Shown here: one piece after another, positions 18,407 to 28,339 of the stretch
Layout of the letters: every line of letters begins with the position of its first letter
Position numbering within the stretch: position 1 is the first letter of the stretch
Assembly: GCA_017640505.1 (NCBI GenBank)
Contig: JAEPQO010000001.1
Coordinates: 574,625-638,624 of the forward strand
DNA length: 64,000 nt
From: Rhodospirillales bacterium
GTDB taxonomy: Bacteria > Pseudomonadota > Alphaproteobacteria > Rhodospirillales > Casp-alpha2
Direction of reading: 5' to 3'
Translations under genes and position numbers: made by a program
The notes under the pieces: model-generated
What the model was told of the DNA's origin: nothing
The model's input: only the letters and a program-made list of their open reading frames with translations
Database searches by the model: none

Positions 18407-19612
18407 TTAATTACGGCCCAGCAGGCGCAGTCTGAGCGCGTTCAGGCGAATGAACCCGGCCGCATCGCGCTGATCGTACACGTCATCTTCCTCGAATGTC
18501 ACCATCGCTTCGTCGTAGAGCGAATAAGGCGACTTGCGGCCGGTGATGATGACGTTGCCTTTGTACAGCTTGAGACGCACGGTACCGGTCACGCGTTCGG
18601 ATGCCTTGTCGATGGCGGCCTGAAGCATCTCCCGCTCCGGGGCGAACCAGAAACCGTTGTAAAGCAGCTCCGCGTACCGCGGCATCAGCTCGTCCTTGGT
18701 ATGCATGGCGCCCTTCTCGAGCGTGATGCTTTCCATCGCCCGGTGGGCGTGGAAAAGGACCGTACCGCCCGGCGTTTCATAAACGCCTCTGGACTTCATG
18801 CCGATGAAACGGTTTTCAACAATATCGATGCAGCCGACACCGTTTCGTCCGCCAAGCTCGTTCAGTTTCGCCAGCAAGGTGGCGGGGCTCATTTTCTCGC
18901 CGTTGATGGCAACCGGATCACCCTTCTCGAAATCGATGGTGATTTCCTCCGGCGTGTCCGGGGCCGCCATGGGCGTGACCATGCGGCTGAGGATCAGGTC
19001 GTAATCCGGTTCGACCCAGGGATCTTCGAGGATTTTGCCTTCCGACGAGATGTGCAGAAGGTTGGCGTCCTGGCTGAACGGCGCCTCGCCGCGTTTGTCC
19101 TTGGGGACCGGGATCTGGTTTTTCTCGGCGTATTCGATCAGCTTGGTGCGGCTGGTCAGGTCCCACTCCCGCCATGGCGCGATGATCTTGATGGACGGTT
19201 CCAGCGCATAATAGCCGAGCTCGAAACGGACCTGGTCGTTGCCTTTGCCGGTGGCGCCGTGCGAGACCGCGTCGGCCCCGGTTTCGCGGGCGATTTCAAT
19301 CTGCCGCTTGGCGATCAGCGGGCGGGCGATCGAGGTGCCGAGCAGGTACGTGCCTTCATAGATTGCGCCGGAGCGGAACATCGGGAACACGTAATCACGG
19401 ACGAATTCCTCGCGGAGATCCTCGATGTAGATTTCCTTGATGCCCAGCATCTCGGCCTTCTTGCGCGCGGGTTCGACCTCTTCGCCCTGGCCGAGATCGG
19501 CGGTAAAGGTCACGACTTCGCAATTATAAGTGTCTTTCAGCCATTTCAGGATGACCGACGTATCAAGGCCGCCGGAGTAGGCGAGGACGACTTTTTTGAC
19601 TTCGTTAGACAT
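18407..19612 (-). CDS. argG: Argininosuccinate synthase
   Basis: A full-length 401-residue enzyme that joins citrulline and aspartate with ATP to form argininosuccinate in arginine synthesis. The N-terminal PP-loop is [18 protein letters not shown]. Other conserved blocks are [10 protein letters not shown] (citrulline/aspartate site), [19 protein letters not shown] and [17 protein letters not shown]. The start codon is ATG 19612 (MSNEVKKVV). It is a single gene; the other arg genes are not nearby. Confidence 0.97.
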   Translation of the reverse strand: MSNEVKKVVLAYSGGLDTSVILKWLKDTYNCEVVTFTADLGQGEEVEPARKKAEMLGIKEIYIEDLREEFVRDYVFPMFRSGAIYEGTYLLGTSIARPLIAKRQIEIARETGADAVSHGATGKGNDQVRFELGYYALEPSIKIIAPWREWDLTSRTKLIEYAEKNQIPVPKDKRGEAPFSQDANLLHISSEGKILEDPWVEPDYDLILSRMVTPMAAPDTPEEITIDFEKGDPVAINGEKMSPATLLAKLNELGGRNGVGCIDIVENRFIGMKSRGVYETPGGTVLFHAHRAMESITLEKGAMHTKDELMPRYAELLYNGFWFAPEREMLQAAIDKASERVTGTVRLKLYKGNVIITGRKSPYSLYDEAMVTFEEDDVYDQRDAAGFIRLNALRLRLLGRN

Positions 19613-19704
19613 GCACGTGCGCTCTCAGGTCCGGATGGTGGAAAAGCGGGCGCAGTATATTGATCCCATCCGCTTCGTAAAGGCGGATCGGGCCTCTGGC
19701 GGGT

Positions 19705-19995
19705 TTAGGCGAGGGACTGAACGGTTAGGACCCGGTCGACCACCTCGTCGACCAGCCTGCGCTGTCGCTCGCCCATAAAGTCGAGATCGCGCTCCGTCAG
19801 GCCGAATGAGAGAAGAACCTGCGTCCGCCCCAACGGGACCGGGTTTCTGAGATCGTCGGCCGGCAACGAGGGCATACCCTTGGTTGCCGCTCTGACCGTG
19901 TCGCCGCCCAAATGCTCGGCCAGGGCTTTGAACGTTGTCGGATCAAGTAGCACGGCGCACATCTCCTCAATCGGGAACGATGCGCCATTGGACAC
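19705..19995 (-). CDS. Hypothetical protein, 96 aa
   Basis: A soluble, mostly helical 96-residue protein with no family I recognise. Its likely start is GTG 19995 with only a weak ribosome-binding site. Codon use matches neighbouring genes, and no overlapping alternative is better. A conserved-looking C-terminus (LTERDLDFMGERQRRLVDEVVDRVL) suggests helix packing. Confidence 0.55.
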   Translation of the reverse strand: MSNGASFPIEEMCAVLLDPTTFKALAEHLGGDTVRAATKGMPSLPADDLRNPVPLGRTQVLLSFGLTERDLDFMGERQRRLVDEVVDRVLTVQSLA

Positions 19996-20030
19996 GCGCC
20001 AGTCTTAAAAAATATTAAAAGCGGTCGCGA

Positions 20031-20390
20031 TCAGCGGATGCTGATATCCGGATCGTCATTGTGGAACGCGATGAAACCGCTGATCTCGGCCACACCGAGT
20101 TTTGCCGCCGGGTACGACCAAGCCAGGTTTTCGCGGTGGCTGCCCTTGACCTCGATATGGAAATATTCCGCCGGCCCCTTGTGCGGGCATGCCGTCACCT
20201 TGTCGGACGGGGCCAGAAAATCCATCTTCACGTCGAGACGCGGAAAGTAGTAACGGTCAGGGTACCCCGGTTCATGCAGGATGACGGCAGCATTGCTCTC
20301 CGCAATTGCGACGTCGCCCAGATAGACGGCGACCGGTTCTGCGCTAAACGACACACGGAGAACTTCTGACAGGGAACGTTGATAGTTCAC
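20031..20390 (-). CDS. DUF427 domain-containing protein
   Basis: A 119-residue DUF427 protein. The family pattern is clear: an N-terminal strand with VAVYLGDVAIAES, then YYFPRLDVKMDFL, CPHKGPAEYFHIEV (Cys-Pro-His-Lys-Gly motif), LAWSYPAA and GFIAFHND. DUF427 folds as a small beta barrel, and its biochemical role is not established. The start is GTG 20390. Confidence 0.85.
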   Translation of the reverse strand: MNYQRSLSEVLRVSFSAEPVAVYLGDVAIAESNAAVILHEPGYPDRYYFPRLDVKMDFLAPSDKVTACPHKGPAEYFHIEVKGSHRENLAWSYPAAKLGVAEISGFIAFHNDDPDISIR

Positions 20391-20494
20391 GAGCAGTCTA
20401 CACCATACTGAAACAACACCACGGCCATAGACATACGCCGGATTTCATATTTTCGCAAAGACTCCGGCAGTGGTTGCCGCGTACCCGGCAAAAA

Positions 20495-20974
20495 CTACCC
20501 GGTTAAGTCGTCTTTTTCAGGCTGCGGTCGCGAATTGGTATCCAATTCCTGCATCAGCAGCACGCCGGTGCCGAGCCCGTTCGGCGCCGCGCGAACCTGG
20601 TCGGCGAGGTCGTCTGCCGAGGCGTTCGCACCCTTGGCGGTTCCCTCAAGTGCATCTTCCGCGGAGAGGCGTTGTTGAATCTCGAGCGCGATCATCTTTT
20701 CGATCTGCTCGCGTTGTTCAGGGTTCATGTTGTCGAGATCGCTCTCGCTAAGCCCCATTGATGCAAGAATTTTTTGCCGCAGCTCCTCCAATTTCTTCTC
20801 GTTGATTTCTGCCGCATAGGCGCTGAACCCCTTCTCGCGCACTTCACGCAGGGTCTGACGGAATTCGCTTTTCCAGGCCGGTTCCTTGTCCAGTTCCGGC
20901 TTGTTGGACTGTGCCGACGTGACGTCGGGCAGGGCGGCCGCATGAGCGTTGGCTGCATGGGTCTTGTCGAACAT
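20495..20974 (-). CDS. Hypothetical charged helical protein
   Basis: A 159-residue soluble protein rich in Glu, Lys, Asp and Ala. The central part (ELRQKILASMGLSESDLDNMNPEQREQIEKMI) is predicted helical, and the ends look disordered. It has a strong GGAGGGAGG ribosome-binding site before ATG 20974, which supports expression. No family recognised; it shows no signal peptide or membrane segment. Confidence 0.65.
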   Translation of the reverse strand: MFDKTHAANAHAAALPDVTSAQSNKPELDKEPAWKSEFRQTLREVREKGFSAYAAEINEKKLEELRQKILASMGLSESDLDNMNPEQREQIEKMIALEIQQRLSAEDALEGTAKGANASADDLADQVRAAPNGLGTGVLLMQELDTNSRPQPEKDDLTG

Positions 20975-21035
20975 GACGCGCCTCCCTCCTCTGGTTATCA
21001 GGGAGAGCGAAGCAAGATCGGGACCATATCGGGGG

Positions 21036-22142
21036 TTAAGCGGTTTGCGCCCGCTCGGAATACTTGCGCATGCGCTCGGACGCCGATTTCAACTGTCCGC
21101 AGGCTGCCATGATGTCGCGCCCGCGCGGCGTACGGACGGGCGATGAATACCCGGCATCGTTGACGATCTCGGCAAAGCGGTGAATGCGGTTGTTGGACGA
21201 ACATTCGAACTCGGCACCCGGCCAGGGGTTGAACGGGATCAGGTTGATCTTGGCGGGAATGCCTTTCAAAAGGCGCACAAGCTCGTGCGCTTCGGCATCG
21301 GAATCGTTGACGCCGGCAAGCATGACGTATTCGAACGTAATGCGCCTTGCGTTCGACGATGTCGGATAGCGGCGGCAGGCGTCCAGAAGTTCGGCGATGG
21401 GCCATTTCTTGTTGATCGGGACCAGTATGTCGCGCAGGTTGTCGCGGACGGCATGAAGGCTGATCGCCAGATTGACGCCGAGGTCCGCACCGCAGCGCTC
21501 GATCTCCGGCACGATCCCCGACGTCGAAAGCGTGATGCGTCGTTTCGAAAGGGCAATGCCGTCGCCGTCCATGATGATGGTCAGCGCCTTGGCCACGTTC
21601 TCATAATTAAACAGGGGCTCGCCCATGCCCATCATGACGATGTTGGAAAGATTGCGGCTGCCGTCGCTGGGGGACGGCCATTCCCCGTAGCTGTCGCGCG
21701 CGGCCATGAACTGGCCGACGATCTCGCCCGCCGTCAGGTTGCGCACCATCGGCTGCGTGCCGGTATGGCAGAACTTGCAGGCGAGCGTGCAGCCGACCTG
21801 GCTGGACACGCAGACCGCGCCGCGATCCTCTTCCGGAATATGGACGGTTTCGACTTCCTTGCCGTCGCCAAGACGGAACAGCCATTTGCGCGTGCCGTCG
21901 ACGGACGTCTGCTCGGTGGCGACGCCCGGCCGCGAGACCCGGTGGGTTTCGGCGAGCTTCGTACGGAAATCCTTCGACAGCGTCGTCATTTCGGCGAAGT
22001 CTGTTTCGCCCTGATGATAAATCCAGTGCCAGAGCTGTTTGGCGCGGAAAGGTTTTTCGCCCAGGCGCGCGAGCTCATCCGCGAGTTCAGCGCGGCTCAG
22101 ACCCACCAGGTCGATACGGTCGTCGGCATTCGTTTCCGTCAT
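21036..22142 (-). CDS. rlmN: 23S rRNA (adenine2503-C2)/tRNA (adenine37-C2) methyltransferase
   Basis: A 368-residue radical-SAM enzyme. The iron-sulfur motif is [11 protein letters not shown] (CxxxCxxC), and catalytic Cys residues are in the C-terminal [11 protein letters not shown] region and the usual N-terminal accessory domain. [13 protein letters not shown] is the SAM-binding block. RlmN methylates C2 of A2503 in 23S rRNA and A37 in some tRNAs. I prefer ATG 22142 ([12 protein letters not shown]) over an upstream in-frame start at 22178, which adds 12 residues of no family similarity. Confidence 0.95.
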   Translation of the reverse strand: MTETNADDRIDLVGLSRAELADELARLGEKPFRAKQLWHWIYHQGETDFAEMTTLSKDFRTKLAETHRVSRPGVATEQTSVDGTRKWLFRLGDGKEVETVHIPEEDRGAVCVSSQVGCTLACKFCHTGTQPMVRNLTAGEIVGQFMAARDSYGEWPSPSDGSRNLSNIVMMGMGEPLFNYENVAKALTIIMDGDGIALSKRRITLSTSGIVPEIERCGADLGVNLAISLHAVRDNLRDILVPINKKWPIAELLDACRRYPTSSNARRITFEYVMLAGVNDSDAEAHELVRLLKGIPAKINLIPFNPWPGAEFECSSNNRIHRFAEIVNDAGYSSPVRTPRGRDIMAACGQLKSASERMRKYSERAQTA

Positions 22143-22235
22143 GGCGCGGGGTGTACACCCAAACGCGCCTGCCGCCAAGGGCCATCAAGGCAGCGGGTGC
22201 TTGGCGCCTTTGCCGGAATGCTCTAAAGGCAAGGG

Positions 22236-23459
22236 ATGACGGACACGGAAATCGATCCCCGGGAGAAGCGCAGATCCTTGATGCTGCTTGCCCTCGCCGA
22301 GGTCTCGGCGCTTTCGCTCTGGTTTTCCGCGAGTGCGGTCGTGCCGGCACTGCAGGCGGAAGCCGGGATCTCGGATCTACAGGCGTCGCTGTATACGAGT
22401 GCCGTCTCCATCGGGTTCGTTGTCGGCACGCTGACCAGTGCACTCCTGACGCTGCCGGATCGCATGGCGCCCACGCGTCTGTTTGCGATCGCGGCCCTGA
22501 TCGCGGCAACGGCGAACGCGTCGATCCTGGCGCTGGAACCGGGATCTTTTGGCGTCGTCATGCTCAGGTTCGTGACCGGCATGTGCATGGCCGGGATTTA
22601 CCCGGTCGGCATGAAACTGGCGTCGTCCTGGGCAAAGGGCGATACCGGATATCTGGTTGGGCTGCTGGTCGGGGCTTTGACGCTAGGCTCCGCGTTGCCG
22701 CACCTTTTCAACGTCGCGGGCGGTGTCGACTGGCGATTTACCATGACGGCGGCGTCGATGGCGGCGGTTCTGTCCGCGTTGCTGATCCTTCAGTGCCAGC
22801 CCGGTCCCGGTTTGGCCCCCGCCGCGCCGTTCAATCCGGCCGCTATACTGGACGGTTGGCGCAACCGGCCGCTTAGGCTCGCCAATCTCGGCTATTTCGG
22901 GCACATGTGGGAACTTTACGCCATGTGGGGCTGGATCGGGTTTTATCTGGCCGCCAGCTTTGCCGAGAGCGGGATGCGCAACCCGGTGTTCTGGGCCGGG
23001 GCGGCGACGTTCCTGGTGATCGCGTCCGGCGGTATCGGGTCGATGGCGGGCGGCAAGTTTGCCGACCGTATGGGGCGGACGACCTTGACGATCGGTGCCA
23101 TGGCCATCAGCGGCATGTGCGCGGCGACGGCCGGTTTCTTCTACGGCGGCATTCCGGCGTTGATGGTGCTCCTGTGCCTCGTCTGGGGTGTAACCGTGGT
23201 GGCGGACTCGGCGCAATTTTCGTCCTGCGTGATCGAACTCGCCGATCCGCGGTATGTCGGTACGATGCTGACCGTGCAGACCTGCATCGGGTTCTCGCTG
23301 ACGCTGGTCACCATTCATGCGCTGCCGGTGTTCGCCGAGTATCTGACATGGCAGTGGGCGATGGCGCCGCTGGCGATCGGTCCCGCGCTCGGCTGCATCG
23401 CGATGGCCATGCTCCGGGCCGATCCGGCAAGCGTCAAACTGGCGGGCGGGAATCGCTGA
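22236..23459 (+). CDS. MFS transporter
   Basis: A 407-residue major facilitator with about 12 hydrophobic helices. A charged N-terminus, the loop between helices 2 and 3 (LPDRMAPTRLF, in place of the usual Gly-rich A-motif) and the repeat in the second half (FADRMGRTTLTIGAM) fit the superfamily. It resembles CynX/NimT-like or generic drug/metabolite carriers; the substrate is unknown. ATG 22236 follows AAAGGCAAGGG. Its 3' end overlaps the 3' end of the convergent TPR gene by 26 bases. Confidence 0.85.
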   Translation: MTDTEIDPREKRRSLMLLALAEVSALSLWFSASAVVPALQAEAGISDLQASLYTSAVSIGFVVGTLTSALLTLPDRMAPTRLFAIAALIAATANASILALEPGSFGVVMLRFVTGMCMAGIYPVGMKLASSWAKGDTGYLVGLLVGALTLGSALPHLFNVAGGVDWRFTMTAASMAAVLSALLILQCQPGPGLAPAAPFNPAAILDGWRNRPLRLANLGYFGHMWELYAMWGWIGFYLAASFAESGMRNPVFWAGAATFLVIASGGIGSMAGGKFADRMGRTTLTIGAMAISGMCAATAGFFYGGIPALMVLLCLVWGVTVVADSAQFSSCVIELADPRYVGTMLTVQTCIGFSLTLVTIHALPVFAEYLTWQWAMAPLAIGPALGCIAMAMLRADPASVKLAGGNR

Positions 23460-24708
23460 TGAACGCCTGCAGTGCGGTGCTGGCATCAGCGACGACGCTC
23501 TCCCAGTCGCCGGTTTCCGGCTGACGAAAGACGCGCATCGTCGGATACCAGGGTGTCTCTGCCCCGTCGAGACCCCAGCGCCACGCCGGCCAGCGTTTGA
23601 GCAACAGCCAGACCGGGTGTCCGGTTGCGCCTGCAACATGGGCAAGGGCGGTATCGGTGGTGATGACCAGGTCGAGCGCACTGACGGCGGCCGCGGTGTC
23701 GTCGAACGTTTCAAACCCGGTTCCGAGGTCGTGGATTGCCTTGGGCCACGACGCGAGTTCCATCGTTTCGGCGTCGCGTTGTAGCGAATGGAATGTCACG
23801 CCCTCGATACCGGAAAGAGGGATCAGTTGATCAAGCGTCACGGAGCGTCCGCGGTCATGGCTGCCCGACGGGTTGCCGCGCCAGCCGAGACCGACGCGCA
23901 GTCCCGCGCCCAACGGGGCACGGGTATGCCATTTTTCGCGGGCGGCATCGGATGCACGAAGGTAGGGGACGGACGCCGGGACGCTTTCTCGGGTGATGCC
24001 GAAAAGGTGCGGCAGGCTGGCGATATTCGCTGTCGCCTCGAACGCGCCCTCCACAGGCTCGTTAAAGGCCACGACCGTGATCTCGGGCAGGGATGCCAGC
24101 AGCGACTTGAGTGGTGCGTGCACCACGAAGGTCACGCCCGCTGCGCGTCCCGCAGCCATAAGCGCGAACCTGGAGAATTGAAGCGTGTCACCGAAGCCCT
24201 GTTCGCCGGTCAGCAGCACATGCCCATCAATTTCTGCACCGTCCCACATCGGCAGCCCGGACTGACCGGCAGGGGCGAAGACCTCGGGCACACCGAGCCG
24301 CCATTCATACTCACGAAACCCGGCCAAGAAATCGCCCTGTGCCAGCAGCAATTCAGCATGTAACACGTGATGCGCGGCGATACCGGGGTTGAGGCCGATT
24401 GCCTTTTCCGCGTTGGACAGGGCCGCCGTCATGTCGCCCATATTCCGCTGAATGACAGCCAGATACGCAAAGGCGTGCGGGTCTTCCGGATCCAGGGCGA
24501 TGGCGTGTTCGGTCGCTGTGGCCGCATCCTCCAAAAGGCCGGCCTTGTTGAGCGCATCGCCAAGATCTCGCCACGCCAGCGGATTATCCGGCGCGACCTC
24601 GGTCCGGCGGCGATGGATCTTGGCAGCCCCGACGTAATCCCGTTCCCTCAGCAGCTCGGCTGCGGCGAGGGCGAGGACTTGCGGATCGTCTTCGGTGATG
24701 CGGGACAT
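23434..24708 (-). CDS. TPR protein with glycosyltransferase-family-9-like C-terminus
   Basis: A 424-residue cytoplasmic protein. The N-terminal third holds tetratricopeptide repeats (AWRDLGDALNKAGLLEDAA, AFAYLAVIQRNMGDMTAAL, then a third). The C-terminal two thirds resemble a GT-B glycosyltransferase: GWRGNPSGSHDRGRSV, VTFHSLQRDAE and the nucleotide-sugar block DLVITTDTALAHVAGATGHPVWLLL, followed by WRWG and PWYP. Such TPR-GT proteins are common in Rhodospirillales and are often annotated near O-GlcNAc transferase or GT9; the acceptor is unknown. Confidence 0.75.
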   Translation of the reverse strand: MSRITEDDPQVLALAAAELLRERDYVGAAKIHRRRTEVAPDNPLAWRDLGDALNKAGLLEDAATATEHAIALDPEDPHAFAYLAVIQRNMGDMTAALSNAEKAIGLNPGIAAHHVLHAELLLAQGDFLAGFREYEWRLGVPEVFAPAGQSGLPMWDGAEIDGHVLLTGEQGFGDTLQFSRFALMAAGRAAGVTFVVHAPLKSLLASLPEITVVAFNEPVEGAFEATANIASLPHLFGITRESVPASVPYLRASDAAREKWHTRAPLGAGLRVGLGWRGNPSGSHDRGRSVTLDQLIPLSGIEGVTFHSLQRDAETMELASWPKAIHDLGTGFETFDDTAAAVSALDLVITTDTALAHVAGATGHPVWLLLKRWPAWRWGLDGAETPWYPTMRVFRQPETGDWESVVADASTALQAFISDSRPPV

Positions 24709-24738
24709 GGCATAGAATACCGCCCGCCCGGAACCGGT

Positions 24739-25638
24739 TCAAATGTCCGGCGCGTCGATCCCGTTCTGGCGGCAGGCGGCTACGACCGTGTTCCTGAGAA
24801 GGCATGCAATGGTCATAGGGCCGACGCCGCCGGGCACGGGCGTAATGGCGGATGCAACCTGCGACGCCTCGGCGAAATCGACATCGCCGACCAGCTTACT
24901 CTTGCCCTCTCCCTTTTCCGGTGCCGGCACACGGTTGATGCCGACGTCGATCACGACGGCGCCCGGCTTGACCCAGTCGCCCTTGACCATCTCCGGCCGG
25001 CCGACCGCAGCGACCAGGATATCCGCTTCGCGGCAACGTTCTGGCAGGTCGGCGGTGCGTGAATGGGCGATTGAAACGGTGCAGCTTTCCGCCAGCAGCA
25101 GCGCGGCCATCGGTTTGCCGACGATATTGGAGCGGCCAAGCACCAGCGCCCGCTTGCCCGACAGATTGCCGCCGAAATGATCTTTCAGCATGAGCAGGCA
25201 GCCATAAGGGGTGCACGGCACCAGCGAATTCTGTCCGGTCCAGAGGCGCCCCACATTGATGACATGAAAACCGTCGACGTCTTTGTCGGGATCGATGGTG
25301 GCCAGCACCTTGCTTTCGTCGATGTGATCGGGGAGCGGCAGTTGAACGAGAATGCCGTTACACGCCGGATCGTTGTTGCGGCTTTCGATCAGCGCCAGCA
25401 GGTCTTCTTCGGGCGTCGACGCATCGAGACGATGCGTTACGGACTCCATGCCCGCTTCTTCGGTTTGCGTCCCCTTGTTGCGCACATAGACCTGGCTCGC
25501 CGGATCTTCGCCGACCAGAATGACCGTCAGACACGGTTTGATGCCGTGGTCCGCGCCGAGTTTCGCGACCTCGGTCGCCACGCGCGCCCGGAGCCCGGCA
25601 GCGAACGCCTTGCCGTCGATGATTTTGGCTTCGCTCAT
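24739..25638 (-). CDS. folD: Bifunctional methylenetetrahydrofolate dehydrogenase / cyclohydrolase
   Basis: A 299-residue FolD, which interconverts 5,10-methylene-, methenyl- and 10-formyl-tetrahydrofolate with NADP. Signatures are [14 protein letters not shown] (with the catalytic Lys), [13 protein letters not shown], the [15 protein letters not shown] Rossmann block and [15 protein letters not shown] near the C-terminus. ATG 25638 has an AGAGGGGGA element. It follows yggT and yggU on the same strand, a common alphaproteobacterial order. Confidence 0.96.
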   Translation of the reverse strand: MSEAKIIDGKAFAAGLRARVATEVAKLGADHGIKPCLTVILVGEDPASQVYVRNKGTQTEEAGMESVTHRLDASTPEEDLLALIESRNNDPACNGILVQLPLPDHIDESKVLATIDPDKDVDGFHVINVGRLWTGQNSLVPCTPYGCLLMLKDHFGGNLSGKRALVLGRSNIVGKPMAALLLAESCTVSIAHSRTADLPERCREADILVAAVGRPEMVKGDWVKPGAVVIDVGINRVPAPEKGEGKSKLVGDVDFAEASQVASAITPVPGGVGPMTIACLLRNTVVAACRQNGIDAPDI

Positions 25639-25657
25639 GTCTTGTCCCCCTCTTAAA

Positions 25658-25999
25658 TCAGCGGCTGTGCCGCAATAACGGGCGCAGGCGCGCCATCAAC
25701 TCCATGCCGTCGCCGGCGATCCTCAACGTCTTGTTCCGGTCCGTGGCGCCCTGCACGATTTCCATGTCCGATTTGCGGAGCCGCCACGCCTTGGCCAGCA
25801 ATTTGATGACGGCTGCGTTGGCGCTACCTTTCTCGGGAACGGCGGTGACGGCAATCTTGATCGCGCCTTTTCCTTGCCCGTCGGCGACGACTTCACCGAT
25901 TGCGTCCCGGGACGCTTTGGGCGTTACGCGCAAACGGACGTCGAGCCCTTCGGTGACCGGATGAAACGGTTCGGGTGCGTCAACCAATGCGCATCGCAA
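25658..25999 (-). CDS. yggU: DUF167 / YggU family protein
   Basis: A protein of up to 113 residues with the DUF167 core: [43 protein letters not shown] and the terminal [11 protein letters not shown]. The start is uncertain: TTG 25999 gives 113 residues and an internal TTG at 25987 gives 109. It overlaps the end of yggT by 20 bases, so coupling is likely. Function is unknown; it is widely linked with yggT. Confidence 0.85.
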   Translation of the reverse strand: MRCALVDAPEPFHPVTEGLDVRLRVTPKASRDAIGEVVADGQGKGAIKIAVTAVPEKGSANAAVIKLLAKAWRLRKSDMEIVQGATDRNKTLRIAGDGMELMARLRPLLRHSR

Positions 26000-26279
26000 G
26001 GCGTGCGATGACGTCCTTGGCGAACCACAGCAGCAGAATTAACAGCACGGGTGAAATGTCGACGCCACCCAGGTCCGGCATGAAGCGGCGGATCGGTGCC
26101 AGCAGGGGCTCCGTCAGGCGTGTGACCACGTCGTAGATCATTCGCACGAACTGGTTGGAAAGATTGATGACGTTGAAGGCGATCAGCCAGCTCATGATGA
26201 CGGCAATGATGACCACCCAGGTGTAAAGCCCGATCAGGTGGTAAATGAGACCCAGAGCCGGGCCGACGATAACGTCCAT
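25980..26279 (-). CDS. yggT: YggT family membrane protein
   Basis: A 99-residue inner-membrane protein with two main hydrophobic segments (about residues 5-35 and 68-90). Between them lies the family signature: a DVVTRLTEPLLAPIRRFMP loop followed by LGGVDISPVLLILLLWF. YggT proteins resemble CCB3 of chloroplasts; in bacteria they are implicated in osmotic or envelope functions. It is the first gene of the yggT-yggU-folD run. Confidence 0.9.
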   Translation of the reverse strand: MDVIVGPALGLIYHLIGLYTWVVIIAVIMSWLIAFNVINLSNQFVRMIYDVVTRLTEPLLAPIRRFMPDLGGVDISPVLLILLLWFAKDVIARLAMRIG

Positions 26280-26509
26280 GTGCGACTACTCCGTTGGCGT
26301 ATCCGTTAAGCTTGCCCCCGGCTTGGGCGGCGTGCCGGAACGACATTAAAGTAATTGCCGGGATGCGTCGGCGCAAGCGTCCCGCCCGTACCTGGGCAGG
26401 GCGTCCTGAAACCCGCCCGAACGCGCATATCGACTTGACAGAAATGGGTCTGGGGCCGATATTCCGCGCCCGTCGGGTGGGGTTTTCGACCCGCCGGCGA
26501 TCCTGTTGT

Positions 26510-26585
<76 letters not shown>

Positions 26586-26591
26586 ATCTTC

Positions 26592-27644
26592 TCAATGACT
26601 TACAGCCATTTTCGACGGTGGAGAATTTTCCACTGTGCCCGAAATGTGCCCAAATGATTTCGGGCGCTGGTCGAGCACGCGGATAGCGGCCTCCTGAAAT
26701 TCGGGGGCCAGGTGAGCATAGCGCTGAACCATGCTCAGCGATTTGTGCCCGGTGAGGTTCATTACCTCGTAGAGCGGCACGCCGCCTTGCACCAGACGCG
26801 ATGCAAACGTGTGCCTGAGATCGTGAAAGCGGAAGTTTTCTATTCCCGCACGTTCGCAGGCTTTGGCGAACGATGACCGCATGTCCTTCACGGCTTTGCC
26901 GCCCCACGTGAACACAGGTCCCTGTTCTTTGGGGCCAAGTGCCAGCAGGGTTCGATATGCGCGTTCACAGAGCCGTACAGAGCGGTCTTCGCCGTTCTTG
27001 GTATCCGTGAACGTGATCCGGCGTGATGCCAGATCGACGTTGCGCCAATCCAAGCCCAAAAGTTCGCCCCGTCTGCCGCCGGTATCGACGGCGAAACGGA
27101 TCAGGGGCTTGAGGTGCGATGCGGCTGCCATGACGAGGCGTTCTTCCTCCTCAAACGTCAGCCAACGGTTGCGGGGCTTGGACGGTTTCAGCCTCGGAAA
27201 GTTCGGCACGAAGTCCGTCAGTTCTTCCCGCCGCGCCATGTTGATGGCGGCACGGACGATGGCCAGATCGGCAAGGCACATGGCGGACGAAACGGATTCC
27301 AGCCGTTCGTCGACAAATGCCTGTACGTTGCGGTACGTGAAGTCGGAAACGTTCCAGCCTTCGAACCGTTTCGCCAGATACCGGATTCTGTATCGTGTCT
27401 TGGCCATGAAGTTCTTCGTGTTATCCCGTTTCTTTGCCTTGGCGTAACGTAGTAGGGCTTCGGAAAAAGGAAGTTCGGGCTTCTTCCCGAAGTGATCTTC
27501 CAGAAAATCTTCCTGTACCCATTTGGAAACCAGCGCTTCGGCTAGCTTCCGGTCGTCAGTCCCAGTACTTCGGCGATGTCGCTTTCCGTCTTGGTTCCAT
27601 GTCGCCCACCATTGGGGCGAGTCGTTGCGCTTGTAGAGTCGCAT
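26592..27644 (-). CDS. Tyrosine-type site-specific recombinase (island integrase)
   Basis: A phage-type integrase of 350 residues from ATG 27644 ([16 protein letters not shown]). It has an N-terminal arm-binding region, a core-binding SAM-like helical domain and a catalytic domain. The catalytic set is visible: Arg in [25 protein letters not shown] (His-x-x-Arg), His in [13 protein letters not shown] and the Tyr in that block (QRYAHL). An upstream in-frame start at 27686 exists, but the family N-terminus fits 27644. The gene ends 6 bases from the tRNA repeat, the normal position for a tRNA-targeting integrase. Confidence 0.93.
   Translation of the reverse strand: MRLYKRNDSPQWWATWNQDGKRHRRSTGTDDRKLAEALVSKWVQEDFLEDHFGKKPELPFSEALLRYAKAKKRDNTKNFMAKTRYRIRYLAKRFEGWNVSDFTYRNVQAFVDERLESVSSAMCLADLAIVRAAINMARREELTDFVPNFPRLKPSKPRNRWLTFEEEERLVMAAASHLKPLIRFAVDTGGRRGELLGLDWRNVDLASRRITFTDTKNGEDRSVRLCERAYRTLLALGPKEQGPVFTWGGKAVKDMRSSFAKACERAGIENFRFHDLRHTFASRLVQGGVPLYEVMNLTGHKSLSMVQRYAHLAPEFQEAAIRVLDQRPKSFGHISGTVENSPPSKMAVSH
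26632..26651. repeat. Paired 11-bp-period repeat, left end of island
   Basis: ACTGTGCCC (26632-26640) and AATGTGCCC (26643-26651) are spaced 11 bp apart. A matching pair lies near the right end at 34701-34720. They may be arm-type integrase sites; this copy falls within the integrase 3' end. Confidence 0.45.
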
Positions 27645-27988
27645 CTCTGCCGTCTCCTCATGTCTGAGGTTCGGGCGCTGTCGCACTGCTTAGTATCGTT
27701 GGCATATGTAACGATGTCCAATACGTCCCAACGTTTCGTGCGCGGCCCGAAGTCGCAATAGGGGATGTCGAGCGTGTTGAAGGTGTCGACGGACATGCCG
27801 AGCCACGCCGCCGCTTCTTCGCGGTTCAGATAGCGTCTTGCCGGTATGGTCGTTTCGATCTTCAACCCTGCTTGTCCCGTACCCGTTGAAACCGTTTCAT
27901 TAGGAATAGTTCCAACCGAAATTGTTTGCCGGGTTTCTATTGAAACGGTTTCAAGAGAAACCGGCTCATCGAATCGTTCCTTAAGCAT
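27542..27988 (-). CDS. Putative excisionase / DNA-binding accessory protein
   Basis: A 148-residue frame upstream of the integrase gene. Residues about 50-92 resemble an AlpA/excisionase-type winged helix: RRYLNREEAAAWLGMSVDTF, then a segment on GPRTKRWDVLDIVTYAND. The N-terminal 45 residues are Thr/Glu/Val-rich and encoded by palindromic GAAAC/GTTTC repeats. The last 34 codons overlap the integrase start by 103 bases. The ATG at 27988 has no clear ribosome-binding site and sits inside a hairpin (27977-28004), so translation may be controlled or the true start may lie further in. Confidence 0.6.
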   Translation of the reverse strand: MLKERFDEPVSLETVSIETRQTISVGTIPNETVSTGTGQAGLKIETTIPARRYLNREEAAAWLGMSVDTFNTLDIPYCDFGPRTKRWDVLDIVTYANDTKQCDSARTSDMRRRQRCDSTSATTRPNGGRHGTKTESDIAEVLGLTTGS

Positions 27989-28339
27989 CGGATGCTTTAA
28001 GGAAGGTGTCCGGATCCCTTAAAGGAACTGTTCCTTTAGGAACCCTTGGACTTGAGAGGGGTGTAAGCCGAAATGCGTGAGCACGTCGAACGTCTTTAAA
28101 GAGAGGTTTTCTTTAAAGACCGGGACCGTCTTTAGAGACGGGAGCAATATTATTTCGTTTTGTTGATGAGCCTTTAAAGAGAGTGCCGAGAGAGTTTGAA
28201 GTTTCATCGGGTCGCATTCCTTTTCATAGAAATATGCAAACACCAGCAAGACGAATCGAACCGATGCCCTATATCTAAATGCTCAGAAGTTACGAACCGT
28301 GTATCGGAGGCCTTAAGGCCTCGGAAGTCTTAAGGCTTC
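27887..28339. repeat. Cluster of consecutive, unrelated palindromes
   Basis: At least seven inverted repeats lie in about 450 bases, with different sequences. TGAAAC-C-GTTTCA is at 27887-27899. At 27932-27962 two 15-base arms match at 14 of 15 positions. 27977-28004 has TTCCTTAAGCATC opposite GATGCTTTAAGGAA. AAAGGAAC-T-GTTCCTTT is at 28021-28037. GTCTTTAAAGA / TCTTTAAAGAC is perfect at 28092-28120. CCGTCT / AGACGG is at 28126-28141. GAGGCCTTAAGGCCTC is at 28307-28322, followed by the near-palindrome GAAGTCTTAAGGCTTC at 28324-28339. No constant repeat unit is shared. Confidence 0.8.
28019..28207 (-). CDS. Small ORF with SLKT repeats, doubtful
   Basis: A 62-codon frame from ATG 28207 (AAGGAA element 10 bases upstream). 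The encoded peptide is Leu/Lys/Ser-rich and repeats SLK motifs because its DNA is made of the palindromes GTCTTTAAAGA and AAAGGAAC. No family recognised. It may be a real small protein or only a by-product of the palindrome cluster. Confidence 0.35.
   Translation of the reverse strand: MKLQTLSALSLKAHQQNEIILLPSLKTVPVFKENLSLKTFDVLTHFGLHPSQVQGFLKEQFL

Noticed and set aside
27887-28339. CRISPR array
   Set aside because: There is no constant repeat, no regular spacers and no cas gene; each palindrome has a different sequence.
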